From contig NZ_LT629689.1 of the NCBI RefSeq assembly GCF_900102035.1, positions 5,207,001-5,271,000 of the forward strand: a DNA stretch of 64,000 nucleotides, in the 5' to 3' direction. Both the position numbers and the translations under genes were made by a program. The notes below the pieces were generated by a model. That model worked only from the letters and a program-made list of their open reading frames with translations, ran no database searches and had not been told where the DNA came from. Numbering within the stretch: position 1 is the stretch's first letter; every line of letters starts with the position of its first letter. Of the stretch, positions 46,265-55,374 are shown one piece after another. This stretch comes from Pseudomonas extremaustralis. Lineage in GTDB: Bacteria; Pseudomonadota; Gammaproteobacteria; Pseudomonadales; Pseudomonadaceae.

Positions 46265-47329
46265 ATGAACACAGCCCTGACCCAACCCGGCGCGCCGATG
46301 AAGGTGCGCGGTATCCAGAAACGCTTCGGCGCCTTTACCGCGCTGGACAACGTGTCCCTGGACGTCGCCGCCGGTGAGCTGGTGTGCCTGCTGGGTCCGT
46401 CCGGTTGCGGCAAGACCACATTGCTGCGCTGCATCGCCGGCCTGGAACGCCAGGACAGCGGCGAACTGTACCTGGGCAACCGCGACGTTTCCCTGTTGCC
46501 GCCCCAGGCGCGGGACTACGGGATTCTGTTCCAGTCCTACGCGCTGTTTCCCAATCTCACCGTCGAAGCGAATATCGCCTACGGCCTCACCGGCAGCGGT
46601 CGCGACGAAGTGCGTAAGCGCGTCGGCCAGATGCTTGAACTGGTGGGCCTGCTCGGCAGTGAAAAGAAATACCCCGGCCAACTCTCCGGCGGTCAGCAGC
46701 AAAGGGTGGCCCTGGCCCGTGCGCTGGCGCCAGCGCCGTCGCTGCTGTTGCTGGATGAACCGATGTCGGCTCTCGACGCCCGCGTGCGCGAGCATCTGTG
46801 CACCGAGTTGCGCCAGTTGCAACGGCGCCTGGGCATTACCACGTTGATGGTCACCCACAACCAGGACGAAGCCATGCTGATGGCCGACCGCATCGCCGTG
46901 ATGCACAACGGCAAGGTCGAGCAATACGCCACGCCCCAGGAAATTTACGACCGCCCGGCTACGCCGTTCGTGGCGGAGTTTGTCGGCCAGGGCAACTGGC
47001 TGCCATTCAGCCGCAACAGTGCCAGCCATGCCCAGGTCGGCGGGATGAATATGCGCCTGGCCGACGATGCCGGCGTGGCCAAGTCCGGCCGTTTGTTTTG
47101 CCGCCCGGAAGCCATCAGCGTCAACCCGCCGGTGCATGAAGAAAACCTGTTCCCGGCCAAAGTGCGCGAGATCACCTTTCTCGGTAATCGCTGCCGCATG
47201 AGCTTTGAGCTGGAGCAACTGCCCGGTCATCCGCTGCTGGCCGAACTGGCCCCGGAAGCCATGCCGCGCCTGGGCGCCCAGGACATCTGGGTGGCCTTGC
47301 CGCCGCGCAGCCTGCAGGTGTTTGCCTGA
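46265..47329 (+). CDS. phnT: Aminophosphonate ABC transporter ATP-binding protein (PhnT type)
   Basis: This 354-residue ABC ATPase has Walker A GPSGCGKTT (residues 44-52), signature LSGGQQQR, Walker B LLLLDEPMSALD and a C-terminal TOBE region (FCRPEAISVN). It resembles the ATPases of 2-aminoethylphosphonate importers. GAGG lies 8 bases before the ATG. The permease gene starts 1 base after its stop. Confidence 0.85.
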   Translation: MNTALTQPGAPMKVRGIQKRFGAFTALDNVSLDVAAGELVCLLGPSGCGKTTLLRCIAGLERQDSGELYLGNRDVSLLPPQARDYGILFQSYALFPNLTVEANIAYGLTGSGRDEVRKRVGQMLELVGLLGSEKKYPGQLSGGQQQRVALARALAPAPSLLLLDEPMSALDARVREHLCTELRQLQRRLGITTLMVTHNQDEAMLMADRIAVMHNGKVEQYATPQEIYDRPATPFVAEFVGQGNWLPFSRNSASHAQVGGMNMRLADDAGVAKSGRLFCRPEAISVNPPVHEENLFPAKVREITFLGNRCRMSFELEQLPGHPLLAELAPEAMPRLGAQDIWVALPPRSLQVFA

Positions 47330-47330
47330 G

Positions 47331-49037
47331 ATGGCTGCCGTTATGACGCTGCCGCGCCAGGTCACCCGCGCCGAATGGGGCGACCGCCTGTTCGTAGTGG
47401 GCGGCAAATGGCTCTGGCTGTTGCTGCTGGGCATCGCCGTGCTGCTGCCACTGCTGGCGATCTTCTGGCGCGGCTTCAGCAGCGAGGCAGGGCAGGGTGG
47501 TGGCCTGGTGGCGGCGCGCGAGCTGGTGACCAGTGCCAACTTTCACTGGCTGCTGGGCAATAGCCTGAAAGTTTCCCTCAGCGTGGCGGCCATCGTCGTA
47601 CCGCTGGCCTACCTGTTTGCCTACGCACTGCAACGCACCTTGATACCCGGCAAAGCCCTCTGGCGCGGCCTGTCGCTGTTGCCGCTGATGGCGCCGTCGA
47701 TGCTGCCGGGCATTGCGCTGGTGTACCTGTTCGGCAACCAGGGCCTGCTGCGTGGGCTGCTCTCGGAAAATATCTACGGCTTCTGGGGCATTGTGCTGGG
47801 GGAAGTGATCTACACCTTCCCACACGCCCTGATGATCCTGCTGTCGGCGCTGTCCCTGGCGGATGCGCGGCTGTTCGATGCAGCCTCGAGCATGGGCGCC
47901 AGCCCCGCCCGGGCGTTTCGCAGCATCACCTGGCCGGCCACGCGGCAGGCCGCGTTCGCCGCGTTCTGCCTGGTGTTCACCCTGACCATCACCGACTTCG
48001 GCGTGCCCGTGGTGGTCGGCGGCGATTATCAGGTGCTGGCGCTGGAGGCCTACAAGGCCGTGGTCGGCCAGCAGCAGTTCGGACGCGGGGCGTTGATCGG
48101 CATGGTGTTGCTGCTGCCGGCGCTGTTCAGTTTTGGCGTCGATGCCTGGCTGCGTCGGCGTCAGGGCGATTCGATGAGCGGCCGTGCCCAGGTGTTCCAG
48201 CCGGTGCGGTCGCGGCGGCGCGATGGTTGCTACCTGGCCATCGTGCTGCTGATCTGCGCGGCGTTGCTGCTGGTGTTCGGCATGGCGGTGTATTCCTCGC
48301 TGGTGAAGTTCTGGCCGTACAACCTGTCGCTGTCGCTCAACCATTACCAGTTCGAAGACACCGCCGGCGGCGGTTGGCTGGCCTATCGCAATAGCCTGAC
48401 CCTGGCCCTGTGTACCGCGTTGATCGGCAGCGTGCTGATCTTCACCGGCGCCTACCTGATGGAAAAGACCCGTGGCCAGCAAGGCCTGAACCTGGCGCTG
48501 CGCCTGCTCAGTTTTGTGCCGATGGCGGTGCCGGGGTTGGTGCTGGGCCTGGGCTACGTGTTCTTTTTCAACCTCAGCGGCAACCCGTTGCACGTGTTCT
48601 ACGGAACCATGACCCTGCTGGTGGTATGCACCATCGCGCACTATCTGACCACCGCGCAGATGACCGCCACCACCGCGCTGCGCCAGCTGGACGCCGAGTT
48701 CGAAGCTGCCGCGCTGTCCCTCAAGGCGCCGTTGTATCGCCATTACCTGCGCGTGACCGTGCCGATCTGCCTGCCGGCACTGTTGGACATCGTGCGCTAT
48801 CTGTTCGTGTCGGCGATGACCACCGTCTCGGCCGCGATCTTCCTCTACAGCCCCGACACCATCCTCGCCGCCGTCGCCGTGTTGAACATGGACGATGCCG
48901 GCAACGTCGGCGGCGCGGCGGCCATGTCCACTTTGATTCTGTTCACTTCGGCCGGCGTTTCGCTGCTGCTGGCGTGGGCCTCACGTGGCGCCCTGCGCCG
49001 CTCCCAAGCCTGGCGCCAGACCGCGCCCGGCCAATAA
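47331..49037 (+). CDS. Aminophosphonate ABC transporter permease, fused two-domain
   Basis: This 568-residue inner-membrane protein has two BPD_transp domains in one chain with about twelve membrane segments and two EAA-like loops (DAASSMGASPARAFRSITWP; EAAALSLKAPLYRHYLRVTVP). Fused permeases of this kind belong to putative 2-aminoethylphosphonate importers (PhnU2 type). ATG at 47331 (MAAVMTLPRQ) follows the phnT stop by 1 base; upstream in-frame starts lie inside phnT. It is followed by its binding protein. Confidence 0.86.
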   Translation: MAAVMTLPRQVTRAEWGDRLFVVGGKWLWLLLLGIAVLLPLLAIFWRGFSSEAGQGGGLVAARELVTSANFHWLLGNSLKVSLSVAAIVVPLAYLFAYALQRTLIPGKALWRGLSLLPLMAPSMLPGIALVYLFGNQGLLRGLLSENIYGFWGIVLGEVIYTFPHALMILLSALSLADARLFDAASSMGASPARAFRSITWPATRQAAFAAFCLVFTLTITDFGVPVVVGGDYQVLALEAYKAVVGQQQFGRGALIGMVLLLPALFSFGVDAWLRRRQGDSMSGRAQVFQPVRSRRRDGCYLAIVLLICAALLLVFGMAVYSSLVKFWPYNLSLSLNHYQFEDTAGGGWLAYRNSLTLALCTALIGSVLIFTGAYLMEKTRGQQGLNLALRLLSFVPMAVPGLVLGLGYVFFFNLSGNPLHVFYGTMTLLVVCTIAHYLTTAQMTATTALRQLDAEFEAAALSLKAPLYRHYLRVTVPICLPALLDIVRYLFVSAMTTVSAAIFLYSPDTILAAVAVLNMDDAGNVGGAAAMSTLILFTSAGVSLLLAWASRGALRRSQAWRQTAPGQ

Positions 49038-49056
49038 CCCTTGAAGGAGGTATTCC

Positions 49057-50070
49057 ATGTTCAAGCCCCTGACGCTGGTCGCTGCCGTACTCACTGCATT
49101 CAGCCTGAATGCCTTCGCCAAGACCGAGCTGACCGTGTACACGGCCCTCGAAGCCGAGCAGTTGAAAACCTATAAACAGGCATTCGAAAAGGCCAACCCC
49201 GACGTCGAAATCAAATGGGTGCGCGATTCCACCGGCATCATCACCGCCAAGCTGCTGGCCGAGAAAGCTCGCCCGCAAGCCGACGTGGTGTGGGGCCTGG
49301 CCGCGTCGAGCCTGGCGATCCTCGACCAGCAAGGCATGCTGGACAACTACGCGCCGAAGGACCTGGACAAGATCGGCAAAAACTACCGCGACGCCGCGAA
49401 CCCGCCGGCCTGGGTCGGCATGGACGTATGGGCCGCGACCATCTGCTTCAACACCGCCGAGGCTGAGAAGCAAGGCCTGACCAAACCGGTGAGTTGGCAG
49501 GACCTGACCAAGCCTGAGTACAAGGGCAAGATCGTCATGCCCAACCCGGCGTCCTCGGGCACCGGCTTTCTGGATGTGAGCGCCTGGCTGCAGACCTTCG
49601 GCGAGAAGCAGGGCTGGCAGTACATGGACGACCTGCACCAGAACATCGGCCAATACGTTCATTCCGGTTCCAAGCCGTGCAAGCTGGCCGCCTCGGGGGA
49701 ATTCCCGATTGGCATTTCGTTCGAGTACCCGGCCGTGCAGTTGAAACGCCAGGGTGCGCCGCTGGACATCATCCTGCCGAAAGAAGGCCTGGGCTGGGAC
49801 ATCGAGGCCACGGCCGTGATCAAGGGCACCGCCCACGCCGATGCCGCGAAAAAACTCGCCGACTTCTCCGCCAGCCCGGCGGCGATGGACCTGTACAAGG
49901 ACAACTTCGCTGTTCTCGCCCAACCGGGTATCGCCAAACCGCAGACCGAATTGCCGGCCGATTACGAGCAGCGGTTGATCAAGAACGACTTTGCCTGGGC
50001 GTCGTCGCATCGCGACAGCATCCTGACTGAATGGCGCAAGCGCTATGACGGCAAGTCGGAAAAACAATAA
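49057..50070 (+). CDS. Aminophosphonate periplasmic binding protein
   Basis: This 337-residue protein has a signal peptide ending near LNAFA (residues 17-21). Its mature part, TELTVYTALEAEQLKTY, and internal blocks (DVVWGLAASSLAIL, PNPASSGTGFLDVSAW) match the iron/phosphonate-type binding proteins (PhnS2). GAAGGAGG precedes the ATG. It captures 2-aminoethylphosphonate-like ligands for the importer; the ligand is inferred from the operon. Confidence 0.86.
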   Translation: MFKPLTLVAAVLTAFSLNAFAKTELTVYTALEAEQLKTYKQAFEKANPDVEIKWVRDSTGIITAKLLAEKARPQADVVWGLAASSLAILDQQGMLDNYAPKDLDKIGKNYRDAANPPAWVGMDVWAATICFNTAEAEKQGLTKPVSWQDLTKPEYKGKIVMPNPASSGTGFLDVSAWLQTFGEKQGWQYMDDLHQNIGQYVHSGSKPCKLAASGEFPIGISFEYPAVQLKRQGAPLDIILPKEGLGWDIEATAVIKGTAHADAAKKLADFSASPAAMDLYKDNFAVLAQPGIAKPQTELPADYEQRLIKNDFAWASSHRDSILTEWRKRYDGKSEKQ

Positions 50071-50084
50071 CTTTCACCTCTACC

Positions 50085-50185
50085 TGTAGGAGCGAGCTTG
50101 CTCGCGAAAAACGTCAACGATGAGGCAGCGCTTCAGGTTATCCGCGTCGCCTATTCGTTCTTCGCGAGCAAGCTCGCTCCTACAG
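50085..50185. repeat. Type B REPIN inside the phosphonate operon
   Basis: TGTAGGAGCGAGCTTGCTCG and TTCGCGAGCAAGCTCGCTCC are inverted with a CGTCAACGATGAGGCAG centre. It sits between the binding-protein gene and the FAD oxidoreductase gene, and the latter's ribosome-binding site (AGAGGG) follows at its edge. Confidence 0.85.
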
Positions 50186-50200
50186 AGGGTTACGTATTTC

Positions 50201-51328
50201 ATGACAGATTTACTGATCATCGGCGCCGGCATCCTTGGCCTGTCCCACGCCTACGCCGCCGCCAGGCGCGGGCTCAAGGTCAAGGTGTTCGAGCGCAGCG
50301 CCACGCCGCTGGGGGCTTCGGTGCGCAACTTCGGCCAGGCCCTGGTTACCGGCCAGCCGCCAGGCATCATGCTCGACCTGGCGCAGCAAAGCCGTGATAT
50401 CTGGGGCGAATGGGCCCGGGTGGCGGGCCTGCAACTCAAGCGTAACGGCGCGTACCTGTTCGCCCGTACCGAAGCCGAAGAACATCTGCTTGAAGCCTTC
50501 TGCGCCGGGCGCGCCCGCGAGCACGGCTACAACGTCGAGCTGCTGCAAGGCGCGGCCCTCAGGGATTTATACGGCGGCCAGTTCCGCCATCATCGCGCCG
50601 CCCTGCATGGCCGCGATGATCAGCAGTTGTATTCGCGCGAAGCGATCCCGGCATTGATCCGCTATCTGAGCCAGGAACTGAAGGTGGAGTTTCACTTCTC
50701 CACCCTGGTGCGCGACGTCGAGCCGGGCCGATTGCACAGCACGGCGGGCAGCTTTCGTGGCGAGCAGATCATCGTGTGCGCCGGCCACGACTACCAGACC
50801 CTGCTGGCCGAAGCGATCGCCGACCTCAACCCGCAAGTCTGCCGCCTGCAAATGCTGCGCGCGCGACCGGCGGTCAACTTGAACCTGCAACACGCCTTGC
50901 TCACCGGTCTCAGTTGCGTGCATTACGGCGCGTTTGCCGACCTGCCGGAAGCAGCGGCGGTGCAGGCGCAGATCCTGCGCGATGCACCGCACCTGCATGA
51001 ACACGGGATTCACTTGCTGATCAGCCCGACGCCCTACGGCGAGCTGATCATCGGTGATTCCCACCAGTACGGCAGCGACGCGTCGCCGTTCAACGCCGAG
51101 CGGGTCGATGACTGGCTGATCGAGCTGGCCGAACAGACCTTGGGCTGCACGGTCCAGGTGGTCGAGCGCTGGCAGGGTGTGTATGGCGCGCGCGGGCCGG
51201 GGCCGTTTTCGTTCCTGCGGGCGGCGCCGGGGGTGAGTGCGGCCTTGATGCACACCGGCGTGGGCATGAGCGTGGGGCCGGCGCTGGCCGAGCGCAATAT
51301 CAGCGGATTGTGGGGCGACACAGCATGA
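50201..51328 (+). CDS. FAD-dependent oxidoreductase of phosphonate clusters (TIGR03364 type)
   Basis: This 375-residue DAO-fold flavoprotein has the dinucleotide motif LLIIGAGILGLSHAYAAARR at residues 4-23 and C-terminal GPGPFSFLRAAPG and HTGVGMSVGPALAE. Members of this family occur with phosphonate genes and are thought to oxidise aminoethylphosphonate or a derivative. ATG at 50201 gives the FAD motif at the N-terminus; earlier in-frame codons belong to the REPIN. The stop overlaps the PhnZ-type gene (ATGA), pointing to joint action. Confidence 0.82.
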   Translation: MTDLLIIGAGILGLSHAYAAARRGLKVKVFERSATPLGASVRNFGQALVTGQPPGIMLDLAQQSRDIWGEWARVAGLQLKRNGAYLFARTEAEEHLLEAFCAGRAREHGYNVELLQGAALRDLYGGQFRHHRAALHGRDDQQLYSREAIPALIRYLSQELKVEFHFSTLVRDVEPGRLHSTAGSFRGEQIIVCAGHDYQTLLAEAIADLNPQVCRLQMLRARPAVNLNLQHALLTGLSCVHYGAFADLPEAAAVQAQILRDAPHLHEHGIHLLISPTPYGELIIGDSHQYGSDASPFNAERVDDWLIELAEQTLGCTVQVVERWQGVYGARGPGPFSFLRAAPGVSAALMHTGVGMSVGPALAERNISGLWGDTA

Positions 51329-51882
51329 ACCCGGAACAGGCGATTACCGAGGTGTTCGGCTTGTACGAACGCCATGGCACGGCGGATTACATCGGTGAGT
51401 CGGTGTCGCAGATCGAACACATGTCCCAGGCCGCGCAGTTGGCCATGGCCGAAGGGTTCGACGATGAGGTGGTGTTGGCGGCGTTCTTCCACGATATCGG
51501 CCATCTTTGCGACGAAGGCGGCGCGAGCATGGGCGGTTATGGCGTGGTCAGTCATGAGCGGCTGGGCGCCGATTATTTGCGTCGCGCAGGGTTCAGCGAG
51601 CGTCTGGCCAGGCTGGTGGAATATCACGTCGAGGCCAAGCGTTACCTGACCTTCAGCCAGCCGGACTATTACGAACGCTTGAGCGAGGCCAGCCGCCGGA
51701 CCTTGGTGTATCAGGGCGGTGTGATGAGCGCCGAAGAGGCCCGGGCTTTCGAGCAGGACCCGCTCTGCGCCGTGAGTCTGCGCCTGCGCCACTGGGACGA
51801 AGAGGCCAAGGTCATGCAGGTACCGGTGCTCGACCTTGAGGTACTCAAGGCCAAGGCCCGGCGGGTGCTGGCGGCGGCTTAA
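51325..51882 (+). CDS. phnZ: Fe-dependent HD-domain oxygenase, PhnZ type
   Basis: This 185-residue HD protein matches PhnZ, which cleaves (R)-1-hydroxy-2-aminoethylphosphonate to glycine and phosphate with a mixed-valent di-iron centre. Seen are Y22 and E25 in ADYIGESVSQIEH (the residues that gate the active site in PhnZ), H32, the HD pair H56-D57 in FFHDIGH with H60, and the later RLVEYHVEAKRYL. The ATG overlaps the upstream stop. No PhnY dioxygenase is adjacent. The 3' end overlaps the next, convergent gene by 4 bases. Confidence 0.85.
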   Translation: MNPEQAITEVFGLYERHGTADYIGESVSQIEHMSQAAQLAMAEGFDDEVVLAAFFHDIGHLCDEGGASMGGYGVVSHERLGADYLRRAGFSERLARLVEYHVEAKRYLTFSQPDYYERLSEASRRTLVYQGGVMSAEEARAFEQDPLCAVSLRLRHWDEEAKVMQVPVLDLEVLKAKARRVLAAA

Positions 51883-53246
51883 GCTTCGTCGAGGCGCTGG
51901 GCCAGGGCTTCGACCTGTTCCTGGCGTTCGGCCTGGCTCAGTTTGGCGTGGGGGTTGAGGGACGACCATTGCGGATGGGCGCGAGCCTTGTGCAAGGCGT
52001 CCGGCAACTTGCCTTCGCGCCAGGTTTTGTCCTGAGGCGTGTCGACCTTGATGCTGTGCATCGCCGCGTGGCCGCGCAGGTTCAGGGCCTTGAGCAGTTG
52101 GCGCTGGCGCAGGGCGAGCAGGCGCAGCACGCTGTCGTCGACGGTCAGCTCGCGCTGGCCCTTGATCTTGCCCAGCAGGCGGCCGCCATAACTGCGCGCG
52201 GTTTGCAGGGCGCCGCCGGCAATCGCACCGGCCAGCGCAGCGGCGCCGAGGGTCAGGCCGCCGACCAGTAAATCCACACCGGCCCCGGCGGCCGCGCCTG
52301 CTGCAATCCCGCCACCGACGCGCACGCCGAGTTGCTTGAGGGTTTCCGGGTTGAACAAGTCATCGCCCCAGCGGCCGTCCAGCAGCGGTAAATCGCTGGC
52401 GGCGGCGTCCTGCGGGCGAAAGCCAAACAGCTTGAGCAGCGCCTCGACGCACTTCTGTTCGCGCTGGCGCACGGCTTTGCGCAGATCCGCGATGGCTTGC
52501 GGCTCATCTTCGCTCACCACGCTGCGTCGACACGCGGCGCAATCGATCAGCAACTCGGCGATCAATCGCGCCGCGCTTTGCAAGCGCGCCTGGCGCTGGG
52601 CCTGCTGGTCGAGCACCAGGCGCTCCAGTTGCGGGCGTGCGTTTTCCAGCAGCAGGGCGAGGCTTTCATACAGCCGCCGTTCGCCGTCTTCCGGCGGCGC
52701 GACGCTGTCGAACCGCACCAGCGCATGCAGGCCGAGGCGTGCCAGGGCTTCGCGCCAGTCCGGCTCGCGGTGGTCGCTGCTGCTGACAAAGTTGAGCACC
52801 GGCAGCAATGGCTTGCCGCAGCTGGCCAGCACTTGCAGCTCGTCGCGGTACTTGGCCAGCACCGGCTCACGGGCGTCGATCACATACAGGCCGGCATCGG
52901 ATGCGAGCAGTTGGCGCAGCACCTTGGCTTCCTGTTCGAAACGCTGGCGCGCTTCGCTGCCGTCGAGGAAGCGCGCCAGCCGGGCGGGCCCATCGAGGCG
53001 TTCGCCGGGACGTTCCAGGCGTTCCAGGTAATCGAGCAGGGCGATGGCATCTTCCAGCCCCGGCGTGTCGTACAGCTCCAGCAAGGCTTCGCCATCCACC
53101 GACAGGCGCGCGCCTTCGACATGCCGCGTGGTGCTGGGGCGATGGGAGACTTCGCCGAAGCCTACGTCCCGCGTGAGGGTGCGCAACAGCGAGGTCTTGC
53201 CGACGTTGGTGTGGCCGACCACGGCGAGTTTCAGCGGTTTAGTCAT
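51879..53246 (-). CDS. GTPase with DUF3482-type C-terminal domain
   Basis: This 455-residue protein has an Era/Obg-like G domain (G1 VVGHTNVGKTSLL, G3 YDTPG near residue 59) and an unusual region in place of a clear NKxD (PVLNFVSSSD). A long helical part follows, then a glycine/alanine-rich hydrophobic stretch (about 305-345) that could insert in or lie on a membrane. The DUF3482 name refers to this C-terminal part. Function unknown. It overlaps the end of the upstream DUF2868-type gene by 8 bases, so the two are coupled. Confidence 0.82.
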   Translation of the reverse strand: MTKPLKLAVVGHTNVGKTSLLRTLTRDVGFGEVSHRPSTTRHVEGARLSVDGEALLELYDTPGLEDAIALLDYLERLERPGERLDGPARLARFLDGSEARQRFEQEAKVLRQLLASDAGLYVIDAREPVLAKYRDELQVLASCGKPLLPVLNFVSSSDHREPDWREALARLGLHALVRFDSVAPPEDGERRLYESLALLLENARPQLERLVLDQQAQRQARLQSAARLIAELLIDCAACRRSVVSEDEPQAIADLRKAVRQREQKCVEALLKLFGFRPQDAAASDLPLLDGRWGDDLFNPETLKQLGVRVGGGIAAGAAAGAGVDLLVGGLTLGAAALAGAIAGGALQTARSYGGRLLGKIKGQRELTVDDSVLRLLALRQRQLLKALNLRGHAAMHSIKVDTPQDKTWREGKLPDALHKARAHPQWSSLNPHAKLSQAERQEQVEALAQRLDEA

Positions 53247-54618
53247 GACCGGTCTCCAGCCAGTTCAGCGGCGCGCAGTCGGCGAAGGGCAACTCCAACT
53301 GTTGCAGCGCGGTGTGCCAGTCGCCCAGGCGCTCGGCGTCCAGGGCCTGGCCGGGCGGCGCTTGCAGCAGCCATACGCGGGTGGCGGTGGCGCTGCGGGC
53401 CAGCTCGGCGATCAGCGCCAGGCTGCCACGGTCCGGCGAGCGGCGAGGGTCGCAGGCGATGGCCAGGCGCGCGGGCGGGAAGCGGCTGAGTTGTTCCAGC
53501 AGTTTGTTGCGTGATTCGCGGCTGTCGAGGATGCCGGCGTCTTTCACGTTGGCCGATAGCTTCGGTGGCCAGGGGTGTTGATCGTCCAGCTCGATGGCCA
53601 CCAGCAGCGCGCCGGCGCTTTGCAGTTCGCTGACGCCGCCGCTGACGTGGTGTAACTGTTCCGGCGCCGCATCGTTGACCCCCAGGCGTTCGCTGCTCGG
53701 CATCAGGCGTTCGCGCAGTTGCGCGTAGCCGGGCAGGTTGAGGTCCAGGCGCAAGGCGGCACGCCCGCGTTTCCAGCGCCACAGGCACAAGAGGGCGAGT
53801 ATCAACCGGGGCAGCAGGCCGTAGACCAGCAACACCCCCACCAGCCAGGCGGCCCAGGCTTGGCGGGCGCTGTCGATATTCAACGCGGAATCGCCGCTGG
53901 CGCGGATCATTTCGACGCTCGGCACGTTAAAGCCGAGCAAGGCGGGCAGGCTGCCCAAGGCTTGGGTCACGGCGACAAAAGTGTCGGCGCCGAGGATGGT
54001 GGTTTCCCACACAAAGCCGTAGCGCCGGGTGGCGAGCAGCGTCAGCAGGATCACCAGCGCGCTGAGCAACGCCAGCAACCACAGGCTGTTGACCAGCACA
54101 CCGACGGCCCAGCGATTGAGTTTCTGGCGCTGCAACAACAGCAGCAACGCCGGCGCCAGCTGTGCGGCCTTGGCATCACGGGCGAATTTCTCGCTGAGCC
54201 ACAACCACAAGCGCCCAAGGCTGGCACTGTGCTCGCCGGCAAACAGCAGGCCCAGGGCCCAACTCAACAACAGGATCAGGTTCAAACCGAGCAGGCTGCC
54301 CAGGGCCCAGAACACATTCACCGGGGCCAAGCCGTTGCCCAGCGCGGCAAAGGCCAATCCGGCGCCGCTGACGACCGCCACGATGGCCAGCAACACCAGC
54401 GCCAGGCGCGCGCCTTGCAGCCAGCGGGTGAGGGCGGCGCGCAGACCATCGCGCTCGGCCAGGTGCAGGGCGCGGTTCTGGATGCGCGTCGACAGGTCGC
54501 CGCCGGCCGTGCGGGCCAGGCGGTTGGCTTCCAGGTCGTCCAGGGGGCCGGCGTGTTCTTCACGCAGGCGCACGGTTTCCGTCAGCCAGAGTTTTTGCAG
54601 GGGGGTCAGTGCAGTCAC
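53239..54618 (-). CDS. DUF2868-type membrane protein
   Basis: This 459-residue protein has a soluble N-terminal part of about 65 residues, at least five hydrophobic segments up to about residue 300 (LALVLLAIVAVVSGAGLAF; LLGLNLILLLSWALGLLF; LVNSLWLLALLSALVILLTL), then a soluble C-terminal domain with alternating beta/alpha pattern (ALLVAIELDD, RLAIACDPRRSPDRG, ATRVWLLQAP). The start is GTG at 54618, giving VTALTPLQKLWLTETVRLREEH; the further upstream ATG overlaps the folA 5' end. It pairs with the GTPase gene downstream. Confidence 0.78.
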   Translation of the reverse strand: MTALTPLQKLWLTETVRLREEHAGPLDDLEANRLARTAGGDLSTRIQNRALHLAERDGLRAALTRWLQGARLALVLLAIVAVVSGAGLAFAALGNGLAPVNVFWALGSLLGLNLILLLSWALGLLFAGEHSASLGRLWLWLSEKFARDAKAAQLAPALLLLLQRQKLNRWAVGVLVNSLWLLALLSALVILLTLLATRRYGFVWETTILGADTFVAVTQALGSLPALLGFNVPSVEMIRASGDSALNIDSARQAWAAWLVGVLLVYGLLPRLILALLCLWRWKRGRAALRLDLNLPGYAQLRERLMPSSERLGVNDAAPEQLHHVSGGVSELQSAGALLVAIELDDQHPWPPKLSANVKDAGILDSRESRNKLLEQLSRFPPARLAIACDPRRSPDRGSLALIAELARSATATRVWLLQAPPGQALDAERLGDWHTALQQLELPFADCAPLNWLETGHD

Positions 54619-54708
54619 GCGTTTTCCAATCGTGGCAGTGAGCCTGGAGCATAACCGCTGTACAGCCGATTGGGGAAAGCTGCGCGGGGCTCTGGTATTC
54701 TCGTCGCC

Positions 54709-55221
54709 ATGAAAAAAACTCTCCCTCTCAGCCTGATCGCGGCCCTCGGTGAAAACCGCGTGATCGGCGTCGACAACAGCATGCCCTGGCATTTGCCGGG
54801 GGATTTCAAATATTTCAAGGCCACCACGCTGGGCAAGCCCATCATCATGGGGCGCAAGACCTGGGACTCCCTGGGGCGACCGCTGCCGGGGCGGCTGAAC
54901 CTGGTGGTCAGTCGTCAGACCGATCTTGCGCTTGAAGGTGCGGAAGTTTTTCCGTCACTGGAAGCGGCGGTCGAGCGGGCCGACGCCTGGGCGCGGGAGC
55001 ACGGCGCGGACGAGCTGATGCTGATCGGCGGCGCGCAGTTGTATGCCCAGGGGCTTGCACAGGCCGATCGCCTGTACCTGACCCGCGTGGCGCTGAGCCC
55101 GGAAGGGGATGCGTGGTTTCCAGCGTTCGATGAGAACCAGTGGAAGTTGGTTTCCAATCTTCCGAACCCCGCCGAAGGGGATAAACCGGCTTACAACTTT
55201 GAAGTCTGGGAAAAAGCCTAA
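54709..55221 (+). CDS. folA: Dihydrofolate reductase
   Basis: This 170-residue enzyme reduces dihydrofolate with NADPH. It has the N-terminal LIAALGENRVIGVDNSMPWHL loop region (split here over residues 9-29), the catalytic acid D32 in PGDFKYFK, GRKTWDSLGRPLPGR and IGGAQLYAQ. ATG at 54709 was chosen over 54670, as it yields the standard N-terminus. Together with thyA and mutM it forms the usual P. aeruginosa-like neighbourhood. Confidence 0.95.
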   Translation: MKKTLPLSLIAALGENRVIGVDNSMPWHLPGDFKYFKATTLGKPIIMGRKTWDSLGRPLPGRLNLVVSRQTDLALEGAEVFPSLEAAVERADAWAREHGADELMLIGGAQLYAQGLAQADRLYLTRVALSPEGDAWFPAFDENQWKLVSNLPNPAEGDKPAYNFEVWEKA

Positions 55222-55374
55222 ACGCATCAGGTGCCGCCTGTCGTTTTTGGACTCAGTAGTTGGCGTCCAGGCGTATGGCAATGGCGGCATCAGAACGTAA
55301 GCGGTCGTGACCGGACGAAAACTGTCACAGGGATTTGTTAGCGTCGATGTCTTTCACTCAGGGAGACAACGCCT

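Noticed and set aside
55310..55345. Possible Pho box ahead of pchP (CTGTCAC and a TTTGTTA)
   Set aside because: Only the first half resembles the Pho box repeat; the match is too weak, and PchP is known for choline control instead of phosphate control.
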